Origin: Plecoglossus altivelis
Taxonomy: Eukaryota > Chordata > Actinopteri > Osmeriformes > Plecoglossidae
DNA: 64,000 nucleotides
Assembly: GCA_036571765.1 (NCBI GenBank)
Contig: BROE01000003.1
Coordinates: forward strand, 13,330,552 to 13,394,551
Direction of reading: 5' to 3'
The translations under genes were made by a program, and so were the position numbers. The stretch's first letter is position 1, and each line of letters opens with the position of its first letter. A model generated the notes under the pieces. The model was not told where the DNA came from. It made no database searches and saw only the letters and a program-made list of their open reading frames with translations. Below are positions 23,102 to 34,326 of this stretch, piece after piece.

Positions 23102-26100
23102 TTAGGCTGAATGGTATACGTGTGTTTTCTCACAGTTAGGTTCCTCAGGATACTGGATGGAGAAGCAGTCGGAGAACAGGCAGTGCATGGTGCGGTAAAA
23201 GTTGTCCAGCAGAGACTTGGGTGTGACATACGTCCAGCCAGGATAGTCAGGGTCCTTTACCCTATCGCATATCTCCTGGATACGTTCTGGTGGCTCCCAC
23301 TAGAAGACAAATAAAACAAACTTGGCTTGTGCAGTTCTTTTTTTTCCCCAAGCAATGTCACTAAAGGCTCCACATGAAGCCCACAGAATGAAACTAAACA
23401 CGCAAGTGCAGGTTGATTGGGTTGAAAATGTGTTGATAATGAAAACAATATGTTGGTTCTCAACCAACACATGTTCTTCATAGCTCTACTATGCGAGCGA
23501 TGACAGAAGGCTTGGATGATCACAGGTTGGTTTTAATAGGCTGGGTTTAATATAGCACCCCTGGCTCTTAGTGAAAGTTAGAATGTGGGAAAACAGTTAC
23601 AAGGTAGCGAGTTGGACTGGGGTCTGTCATGAGTAGCTCACCTCATCAGGGGAGGGCAGCACCTGCTGCACTTTCCGGAAAAGGTCTTGCAGACTGAACG
23701 TGTAGCGATACGATGGGTGGCGCTCTGGAAGAACGCGAAGAATGTGCTTGAGAACTTCTTTGTTCACCAAAAGCCACACCTCCTGGAGGTCTATGTCCTC
23801 CAACCCTTCGACTTTGGACTTCTGAGAGGGGAGGAAAACGTGAAAAGATTGAATTTACCATTATGCAAATATCAAAAAGGTGACTTACATGTGATCACCA
23901 TGTTGTGTGCACTCACCAGTCTGGTGATGTTGCGAGGTTTGAACACCTCTTCGTAATGGACCCGGACAGTATAATTGATTGGAAAATTATGTTTCTGTCA
24001 GAAAGAAAAAGGGAATATATTTCCACGTTCCAGCGCAAGAGGTGCTGTCTTAGGTGGAAGGTGACTGTGTTTTCAGAAGGCTTCGTCCTACCATGTAGCG
24101 CCGTCGTTGCGTGAGGTTGGTATTTAGAGTCCTCAGAGAGGTGCACAGCGTTGACGACGACGGGACCATCAGGACTGGTAGTACCAACACGCACCCTACA
24201 GGGGGCGTAACATAGCCTGTTGGTTATCGTTTCTAGAACGCTGAGTTAGTCCAGGGTATATGCATGCCTACTTCCACAATTCAACTGAGCCTGCTCGTTT
24301 ACATATGGTGACAGTTACCTGGTTGCAGGCCAGGTAACTGTCACCATGTAAACAAAGGCATTGTCATTTTTACCCTTTCACCCCAAGTGGGTGAAATTCA
24401 CCATGCAAATAGCCCTGACATCGCTTTCTCGGTTCCAAAGCATACAGGAAACCCATAAAAACCAAGCATATGTTCTCGAAGCCTGACACACAGGCACGAA
24501 GCAATGCTCATATTTTGAATCATTGGTTTGTCAACACACAAATGTGTGATGTGTGATGTGTGATGTGACAAAGCCTAACCACCAGTGAAGCTGTTTTGGA
24601 GACATTGAAGAAAAGTGTGTGATGACACAGACACAGTCATACCTGAACAGTCATATATGGGCAGACTGGCAGTTGGGAACAGCTGCCACACATAGACAAC
24701 ATTATGGTATGGGTTGAGGGTCATACCACAAAGATGTTTCGCCTCTGAGTGCGTGTGTGTGGGTGTTTGTGTGCGTGGTTGTGTACATGCGTGTGTCCGC
24801 GTGTTTGTGTAGCCTGCTGTTTCCATCAGACTCTATCTTTCTAAGTATCAAACTAATCTATCAGAGAGGCTTGGCTCAAACCGATTATGACACACACCTG
24901 TATCTATGTGCATACGTAAACTCCGTTTAATTCACATAATAACCTGAGACTCCATCGGAGTAATCTGCATTTGATTTAGATTGGGCAGCAGCTAAGCCCT
25001 TCCTCAGTCAGACAGGTCCGGAGAGCATTCATGCTATTCTACTGGGAAAGGAACATTGGAGCTGGGTCGAACGGTTAGGCCCCACAACGACACAAAACAT
25101 GAGTAGCCAAGCAGCTTAGATGTGACTGTTACCGTCCACAGCCTGAATGGTTTGGTGGTGGTGGCTATCCACAACTGTCTATCTGCCTGCGTGCCTGTCA
25201 GTAATAGATGACAGGCTGATTGGAAGCAGTGTTTGGATGCTGTGTTTAGAGGCTGTGGTTCAGGCCTGGGCCCCAGAGGGCTGCTTAAGTGTCAGTGTTC
25301 TGTAACCTCCTACTCTCACAATCGAACCCACTGCAGACAGAAGAATGCCACACTCAGCAGGGACAGGGGCCGGCAAACAGTATCTACAGAGCCCTCCAGA
25401 TGCGGTTCCACTTTTTAAAATTCTTCTTTTATTGCCATGACGGATATACTTTTACCCTCTTGGTCATTTACTCTCAGTGACTCTCTCTTGCTCAGGTCCT
25501 TTCTGATGCCCCGCTGCTATTATCTAGCTACACTACACACTAATTGTCTCTCTAAACAGGATGTGGTTAGGTATGCACATACGCACAAACAGCCCCATCT
25601 CGCTTTCATTTCAACAGAAACATGACATAGGCAGAATATCGCAATATACCCCCTTGCAAATGTTGCATCTTCGCGTCTCTCTCTAAAAGGACCGCAGACC
25701 GGATTAATGACATTGCTTTAGTTCCGGAAGCATTTTAAACAACAGAACACTGTGAACGTCCATCATGCTAACTCCAGAGACGTTGACCCATTGATATTAA
25801 TCTGTTACCGAGGAACATATTTTAAAAGTACACAGTCCCACTGTTATTCATTTAGAATCACATGACTCTCTCTTGACACAATCTGTCCATCCTTTGGAAA
25901 CCTTTGTGGCCCGGTGATGGAAAGTATTCTATTGGAATCCCACAGCTCTCAACACACAGCTGTGACTCCTCAGCTAAAGAGCCTCTTAGGTCAGGACTGG
26001 TGGGCAGGCGGGAGTGGAGAAGTGTGTACGACGTCTTTGTCTACTCCAGCCTGCTGCCACACAGCCTGGGCTTGTGACTCACTCGCCCAGCATCCAGGCA

Positions 26101-26418
26101 GGGAGCTCCAGGAAAGGAGCTCCAGGAGAGGAGACCTCCAGGAGAGAAGACCTCCAGGAGAGACCTACAGGAGAGACCTCCAGGAGGAGGTCCAGGAGAG
26201 CTGCAGGTCGAGGAAGGCAGTGCTTCACAGCGGCCCACAGCCTTCTGCAGGCGAGGGTAGAGAGTATTTCTCTTTCCAGATGAGCGTGAAAGGACACTTC
26301 CTCATCGTTAGACCCTGACCCCAATTTTAAGGCTCCCCTCATTCCCATCTCATGCCCAAGGTCTGCTCTTACCTAACAGCCCCCAGAAGAGAAGGGCGCA
26401 GTGGAACGTCTGAACCAT
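23102..26418 (-). CDS. il34: Interleukin-34 (CSF1R ligand)
   Basis: IL-34 is a secreted homodimeric cytokine that activates CSF1R and supports macrophages, microglia and osteoclasts. Five coding exons (26373-26418, 24092-24195, 23917-23994, 23642-23821, 23102-23299) join cleanly into 201 aa. Residues 1 to about 25 form a signal peptide (MVQTFHCALLFWGLLG, then CVLVLPVLMV). The family signature KHNFPINYTVRVHYEEVFK aligns with human KHYFPINYKISVPYEGVFR, and PKSLLDNFYRTMHCLFSDCF with human PKALLDNCFRVMELLYCSCC. Cysteines (TLC, IC, MHC, DC, NC) and N-glycosylation sequons (NLT, NYT, NIT) fit a secreted glycoprotein. The C-terminus is short and lacks the long Pro-rich tail of the human protein. Human IL34 and SF3B3 are neighbours, which supports the call. 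Confidence 0.93.
24297..24353. repeat. Near-perfect hairpin in il34 intron 1
   Basis: Left arm 24297-24322 (GTTTACATATGGTGACAG, TTACCTGG) and right arm 24330-24353 (CCAGGTAACTGTCACC, ATGTAAAC) pair over 24 bp with one two-base bulge around a 7-base loop. No second stem or conserved flank is visible. Confidence 0.9.
26103..26205. repeat. CTCCAGGAGAG minisatellite
   Basis: About six imperfect units of roughly 17-20 bp based on CTCCAGGAGAG(GA)GAC, in il34 intron 1, 170 bp downstream of the signal-peptide exon in gene sense. Confidence 0.85.
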
Positions 26419-29400
26419 GGTGCTGTGCTCTGGCCTCTGTGGCTGGTCACAGGAAATGCCACTTGACAGGAGGACACACAGGCAGCTAGCAGGGAAATGT
26501 TCTCTCTGGGTGACCTGTGTTTCCCTGCAGAACAATACAGACAGACAGAAATGTAGAGACAGAAAGGCAGAGACAGTTGTGCCCTTGTCCATGTGCTCTG
26601 CGAGGCACCAATCCAAAGCTATTGTACAGTATAGCATCCGATTTCATGTGATGGATACTTTTATTACAAGGTAGAGGATTGTTTGAGTAAAACCGTTTGG
26701 TACAGCATTTCTTCCCACCCCAACAATCATTTACTGAACTTGTTAGTGACTCACCAGATAAATATTCTTCTTATCCTCTTCAATTTATTTTTTTCTTCTA
26801 ATCGTTTGTTATTCTGGAAAGGATTACTACGGAGCATATAAGAATATAATTTAAAACGGTCACAAACAGTCACATTTGTAGGAGAAATTCCTACTTCATA
26901 AATTATGTACTGCATAAATCATAATTTAGAAAATGTAGCCTAGGCCTGATGAATAACTTCAATTAAACTAGCCTGATCAATAAATTGCAGCTATTGTCGT
27001 AACGCGGCCAGATACATACATTTTATAAATATATCGTTTTGTAATACTAAGGATTTTCCACGATCCAAATCACACCATCATGGGTCTGTTCAGGTAACTG
27101 GTAGGCTAGATGATGGTTGACCCACTCTAAAAGCTTAACTGTAGTAAACATTTACAGTCCATTTTTGAGACTTGCGTATCTTAAGGGCCAAGTACTTAAA
27201 TGATCCTAAATACTAGAAGATGGTTATCCTAACAAAAATTAGTCTATTAAAAAAAACGTGCATCTTGTTAGTTAACACTCTTATAACATATAACATCCCT
27301 GTATAACTTTTATAACATCCCTGTACATTAGTGGTTTTATATTTCACATACTGTCGTTTCTCTTAAATTCCAAATACGCAGTGGTACATATACATAATCA
27401 GATTAAAATCCAGACGATAAACAAGAGTGAAGATTTGAGTCTCACATATTCTGACATAATTTGGAGATTCTCACACCTGTAGCTCCATCGAAAGTCGTAG
27501 CGTCCGTAGAGCTGTTTCGGTGACTGGCCGGAAAGCGTCTTTCTTCTAGGACGGTGGCGCAAAACACATGGCCATTGCGCACACACCCACAGACATTGCC
27601 TAAAGTTTTAGTGAAGCACACTTTATGTCCCACGCGACCTATATCCTGTATAATCCGGTACGACAACACACAATTAAATCGTGCTATCAGTAAGAGAAAT
27701 CCACGTGACAATGCACAGCTAATGCAAGATGACAAGACCAAAGCAAAGCTGACGCTTCTCCATCGAAGAACTGATCTTTTTTTTCTAGACTTCTAGCCTA
27801 CTTGCCCGTCCTCGAATGCGAGACTGTGGTGGAAGGGTGCGCAGACGGCAGTGATGTCACGGATATGGCTTCAAAGCCCAATTTTACTTTCACTTTAGCC
27901 AGCGCCTAAACCCACGTTTATGATGTTCCATAATGCGAAATTGGGGGCTACAGCCTATCACGAGGCCTTGACAATAGTTCATAGGTTTGCAACTCAAATT
28001 TCAATATGTAATTAGACTACTGGCAAAAAAAAAATTGCCATCAGGCCACGACTGTAAAGCAAATTTAGAAGTGTTTAGACTTAGGCTGTTCCCCACAACG
28101 TTCAGCGGACGCAGGTGAGCAACACACCGCACGAATTCTTCGCGAGCGCGCCTAGTAGGCTACAATATAAAACAGGGGCACTGAAGGTATAACGAAATGC
28201 AATTTTTGAACTTTGAACTGCCGGCGTCGGGTGGGCAGGGATATTCAATCTTGGCCAATAAAAATGACCACGGGAGGACTGTGTGCTATCAGCTGCCAGT
28301 TGCAGTGTTGCAATTGAGTTATGTGACACAACCCACCTGCCGTCACACACGATTAGGTTTGATTAAAATATATCAACAGCACACCATCCTGATATATTCG
28401 TCTTGCGTCCACAACACGTCTCCACCCAAAGCAAAGTAGGCAACATTAGAGAATTTGAACCTGGTGACACTGTGCTGAGAGTGAATCACAGTAAATGGGC
28501 CATGGAAAACGGCCTACCTGCTGTGACGTCTGGTGGCTATATACATGGCCATATGTTGAAATCACACATTGATGACAATCATGCATGTAGGGTTATGGAG
28601 GGAGATTCCTAGATGCAAAACCACGTCACAACACCGTGACGGGACATCCGATGGGAAATCCCGGAGGGAACGTTTGCCTCTATGATGGCCTGGGGTTAGA
28701 GCTGGCTGCCTTTTAAATACTTGTCTTCCGTCCCATTTTAAACATAGGTCAAATAATAGTTTAACCACTACTTATGACATGCATATCTGGATGGTCATCT
28801 CCCATGCACACCACAGTGGCCAAGGACTTCCTGCACTTTGGCCAATAGGAGCTAGTGTGGTTGGCATTAAGGATGCCAATGATTGTGGTCATATACCACT
28901 GTTTCTTAGGCAACCATTTGCACCTTGAATCAAAGTGGTCACAGACTGTATTCCAAACCAATGGAACCACATTCTTTTTCTTATTAACTGCAAACCATTG
29001 GCATGATACACTGGTCACACAGATACAAATAAACAAAATGAGAAAATGTCTCTCTGCTCCCCATGCCTACCTAGGTCTGAATATGATGTCTGACACGAAA
29101 TATTGGACTCTAGGAGAACACCCTTAACTGTCCCCGTCTTTGCACGCACAGACGTTACTGCAAGGGGACATGGTTCACGTTCTGCAGAACACACAGATGG
29201 AGCATTCTGTGTGTGTGACAGTCACAAGGCGTAGAGCAGCTCAGAAGAATGACATCAGATCCCACAACAATCACTTGTCCCCCTGTTCTGCTCTCGTGAC
29301 ATGCATGCTGAAACCAACAGATGAGTAAAGCCCTTGAAGACAGCAGGGCGTAAGTAGTGACCGGGAACATCCTGGAAGCGTAGAGGAAGATGTCACTGAC

Positions 29401-29994
29401 CAGTCTATGGGACGTCTCTCTAGACCTTGGATCGGCCTGGAACAAGCGGCCATTTCTGTTTGCTCCTGGAAGTACAGTTGGAAACGGGATGGTGTTGTTC
29501 GGAAGCGCAGGGTCAGATCTCAAACGGTAACACAGAAGCGTATCCCAGGCAGCTCGTTCCAGAGCAGCACGGTTTTGAACCTGGATCTCTTGTTCTGCAT
29601 ACGCTCTTCCGCAGAGCTCAATGGAGACCAGAGAGGCAGTATGACCGATGGTACATACATGACCTCTTTAATGCAAACAGTCATGCACCAGAAGACAGAC
29701 AGCTGCTGAGCTACTTAAGAGATGTTGAGACATCAGTGAGTTCAGGCCAGAAAACACCTTCCTATTCCCTACAGAACTTGGACACACGTCAAATCAAGGC
29801 AGGTCTTATCCTTAATGTCTCCTAAAATCATGAGGAAGAAATGACTCACTTGAGGATAATTACCTAGCTTGTTTCCTAACATGCGCTGTGAAGTTAAGGA
29901 TTAGAGTGATAAAAAAAACCTACTTTGCTGATCTTAAGTTCCAGTCAGGTTCCAACATGAGTCGCAAAGCCGTACAAGGTAAAAAAGAAAAAAC
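26419..29994. other. il34 upstream region and il34-sf3b3 spacer
   Basis: No coding exon recognised in about 3.6 kb. It should contain the il34 5' UTR and promoter. It includes a fragment of the SINE head seen at 17.7 kb (GCCATCAGGCCACGACT at 28036-28053). ORFs of 60-130 codons here resemble no family. Confidence 0.5.
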
Positions 29995-30000
29995 TTTATT
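29995..30000 (-). terminator. sf3b3: sf3b3 poly(A) signal AATAAA
   Basis: TTTATT on + gives AATAAA on -, about 800 nt downstream of the sf3b3 stop, in an A/T-rich context. Confidence 0.55.
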
Positions 30001-30800
30001 TACAAAACAGCTTTTTTCCCATGACACGGGTGGAATGTGGCTGGTCTGTCCCTGCGAGCGTGGCTGAGGTTGGGACTTTACAGGATTGAGGAGGGTCAGA
30101 CACAACAGAGCCACAAGATCTAAAACACCCCACCCTGTGCTGATGCACGCCACACTTCACACACAACAGACCTAGCCTAGCTTAGCACCGCTCAGGCTAT
30201 TGTATATGGTTAGACTGCCTGGAACTCATATTTACTTAAAGTTTGGAGCAGGTGTTAGAAGACCAGGCTAGGAAAATCACCACACGGACTCATATCAAAT
30301 GACAACAGATAACTATTTCCATTGTATACGTCGCACTTCGTACAAAATACTCACAAGACGGAAGGTAATCATAACATTGGATGCAACAAATATGCAATGC
30401 GAGGAAAGTCGTTAGCCATCACCACCCAGAGCTAACCTCATCAGTCACCTCACACATTTGAAACACATTTCCTTTCTATGGAGCCTCATTTAAGCCACAG
30501 AAAAAAAAGTTAACCTCAGCATCCTCTGTTTACCAGAAGTCCCAGGGACTGGGGTGTGATGAGCATGAGGCCCTTAGGGTGCTGGAAGTCCACAGACATT
30601 GAGGAAACCAGACAGGAAAATACAGAGAAAGATGGGGCTGGTGTTTTCACACCATCACATCCATCGTCACTATAATCAGGGGAGGAGGTGTGACAGTGTC
30701 CACAGAGAAGTTGGTGTATGTTTTCCCAAAAAAGGTGTGTGTGTGTGTGTGTGTGAAACACGAGTGTGTGTGTGTGCATTCAGGGGTCCATCCTAGAGCT
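30001..30800 (-). other. sf3b3: sf3b3 3' untranslated region
   Basis: About 0.8 kb between the sf3b3 stop codon and the inferred poly(A) signal. It includes a GT run at 30735-30754. No ORF of interest. Confidence 0.5.
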
Positions 30801-33800
30801 CTAGAAAGCGTATCGAGTGCGGATGTCTTCCAGCTTCTTGGAGACCTCAGGTGGGGTTCTGTCCAGCTCCTCAGCCACGCTCTTCTGTTTGTGAGGGTCC
30901 ATGGAGTTGAACTGCTCGCACAGGTCTCCATCGATCACGTTCTGCACACACAACACAAAACATACATGGTACTGACAGAACATCCAGTTCTTCACATGTA
31001 CACGTGCAGCCTTTGAAAGACTCACTATACTGGATTCCTCAGATAAAAGGCACATGTCATAGCATTGACGCCTCCATGGAGCATTAGCAGACAGTAAATA
31101 GGTCAACTGTTGTCTTAGACAAGTTATTCCACGGCAGCTTTTTTTGGATGTGTCTGTTTTTCCTGTGTTTCTATTGGTTGGCTGAACCCACCTTGACGGG
31201 GAAGTAGTAGGACCGGAAGCTGAGGTGGTCTCGGCCGCACAGCGGGGGGAACTCAGAGCGCATGTGCATCTCCAGGTGCTGGAAGAAGTCATGGTCCTGG
31301 AGACAGAACACACACGGTCACCCCTTTAGTTCCTGCAGTCCGTACGGTGTATGTCTCAGCGCTACAGAGGGAAGTGTGTGTGTGTGTGTGTGTGTGTTTT
31401 ACCTCGTGTGAGGTGAAGGGCACCAGGATGCCGATGCCTCCTGAGAGGGTGGTGTAGACCAAAGACTCAGAGCCTCCGGGGATCAGGGTGGTCTTCTGCA
31501 GAGACAGGACAGTCTCTCCTATGTGGTAGTTCATGATCACCTCCGCCTGACCAGAAGGAGGGGGGGGGGGGGGGGGGGTAGAAGAGGGTTAAACAGAGGC
31601 AAGGTGGGATTTGGAAACTCTTACCTCAACAAACAAGTCACCCACCCACATAAACAGAACACACAGCAGGACATTCGAATGCCACCCTAAAAAACTGAAA
31701 TTGCTTGCATGCACTTTTTTACACACCAAAGTAATTAGACAGAAGGAAAGTACGCATAGGGACTTTCCGTGTTGTCTCTCCCTCAACATCTCGCCCCTGT
31801 CACCCCACACACCAGGCTGAGCTGCTAGAATGCTATGCAGGGAGGATTAGGAAACTTAACAGACTGCACAAAGAAAACCTCCCCCTCCCATCTCTCAAAC
31901 ACACACCCACCAATAAAAAAATGCAGCCCAGAGCGGTCACTCTAAATCGCACATGCATTCAAACAAGTGCAGACAGCTAGTTCAGTTCCCCTCAGCTGGT
32001 GCGCATGTATGTGCACCGTCGTTTAACAAGACCAAAATACAGGAGACGAAGAGAGGAAGGAGAGAAAAAGATGGACAGACAAGCATGGGACCAGGACATA
32101 AGCAGTACCTTCTGGGAGGCTCCATTCAGAAGCCCTCTATCCCATAATGCCTTGTTCCCAGTGGGATCCTCGTCCACATCGTCGCTGGTGTTAGGGGGCA
32201 GACGCACCTGGCAGAGGGGGAGGTCATATCAGGTGATTAACGGCAACTCGTGTTTATGTCCATTGTTGCAGAAAGTATTATATAGTTTTGCATTTTTCCA
32301 AGGGGGTCCTATTGTACGCATTACTATCGACGAGTTCATTGCCCTGCTGGCGTTTCAACACGCATGCTTTCCAACTTACGATGCTGATGTTGCCAAACTT
32401 GTCTGCTGAGGCCATTGTGTCGTAGTCCAGCAGGCAGGCAGCGGTCACCCAGCGAGGGTGGGTGTCGTCAGCGAAGATGATCAGCTGGTTCTCGTTGCGT
32501 TTGTAGCGAACCCAGAACAGGCTCTCCTGGACGTCTGTCACGATGACGCGCTGCCCGATGGTGTGGATGCCCGTCACAAGGTTGGGCACGTGCTGCGGAT
32601 GGGCGGGGCAAGGAGGGACTGGTCAAAATATGTAGCACCGGACATGCACGTACGTTCACATATGGGTTGATCTCATCTGAATCAACCGTAAGCAATGCTG
32701 GTCTTAACAGGCAACAGGTCCTGTAATAAAGGGGACTTGAGTATGTCTGCAGTTTGGAGTGGGGTGTCTCCGTCCCTCACTGTCCAGGTCCTGGAGGCCT
32801 TGAGAGGCCCAACGAGGGCCCCGCGAGGGCCCCCTGCACAACCACAGGATCTAGAAACCAAACCACTGCATGTCTACCTCACACATTCTCGATCTGACAC
32901 AGCCCTTCAATGTGACCCTGCAGTCATCAGACAGCCCTAATCTCTGTCACAGTTCTCTCTAATCTCTCTGACCTCTCAATGCCCATTGACAGAAAAGACC
33001 AGACTTATCTACCACCCTGGTGCATAGATTTGGGGTGACTGGACGAACACTAGCCTTTTTAAAGGTGAAAGCCTTAAAAACCCTTAAGGAACCAATTAGT
33101 TTTAAAACCTTGTGAATGGCAATTATGTTGCTCTAACCCTGGTCCTCAGGACCCCTGGCCATGCATGGTTTGGATGTTTCCGCGCTCCAACACACCTGAC
33201 TGAAATGATTGGGCGCTGATCAGCATCCTGCAATGCTTCAGAACTACTCGCTCATTAGAATCAGGTGTGTTGGAGCACAGCATCGCTGCTCTAACTACCA
33301 AGCTATGCCCCCCCTTGTGTTACCCCAGAACGGTGATGACCTAAGACCTGATATTCACTTAAGTCATTTGACAAATATGAATACATTTCAGAGCCCTACG
33401 ATAATGGTTTTTGAAAGTACCACCCTTCAGTGTTTCCAGGGTTGAAAGGTTTCCCACCCACGCTCGACAAGACCCCCCAACATACCTTGTTTTCACACTT
33501 GCGGAGCAGCTTTCTCTTGCCCAGGTCGTAGATCCGCAGTAGCTTTCCTACTCCCACCAACACCCGCCCCTGGAAGGGGGCGATCGCCAGAGGGACGTCC
33601 TCCACAGGAGTCTGCCGATCCAAAAACACCACGATTCATTTCTGATCTGTGTACTAATGACCTGCTTTGTTTTGACCTGATTTGAGTTTTTTCTCTGTCC
33701 AGCTTGTAACACACATCGACATTAGCATTTTGTTGTAGGTCATTTAATCAGAAATGCCATGAGGTCTTCTGCACACAATGCATATCTATGGCACAAATAT

Positions 33801-34270
33801 CTACAGCCGATGTTTTGGTCTCACAGTGGAATAAGAAAAAAGGTAAGATACTGCTTTCTTGTGCAAATCATTGGAAGTATGAATTAGGTTATAACATCTT
33901 ACGGAGATATGAACCAATTGAGGTACACTAAACATTTACACCTTAGTGTGACAGGACTGTCAGAGAGGTTCACTGCCCCAGGTGTGGGTGAGGGTGTGAA
34001 CGCTACACTCAGGTGGGGGAGACAGTGCAAGTATCAGCTGTTTGAAAGCCAGAAACTCACTGAGGAAATACCCCTAGCACTGTACACCTGCAGAGTGTGT
34101 CTGTCTGTGTGTGTAGAGGAGTTTCGTTTCGATAACGGTTCGAATTTCAGGGGAAAACTGTGTGGGTACAAGTAATGTCATGATGAGGATGGATTCTGCA
34201 GAGCCCGGTAGATCAAAAGACAAACATGCTACTAAAAGGATAACTTACAAAATAGTCCCAGGAGTACAAC

Positions 34271-34326
<56 letters not shown>

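Noticed and set aside
24297..24353. Annotating the il34 intron hairpin as a microRNA gene
   Set aside because: The stem is too short for a normal precursor and I recognise no miRNA seed. Kept as a repeat and a finding.
32280..32375. A possible further snoRNA in sf3b3 intron 22
   Set aside because: No box C and no guide shared with the family.
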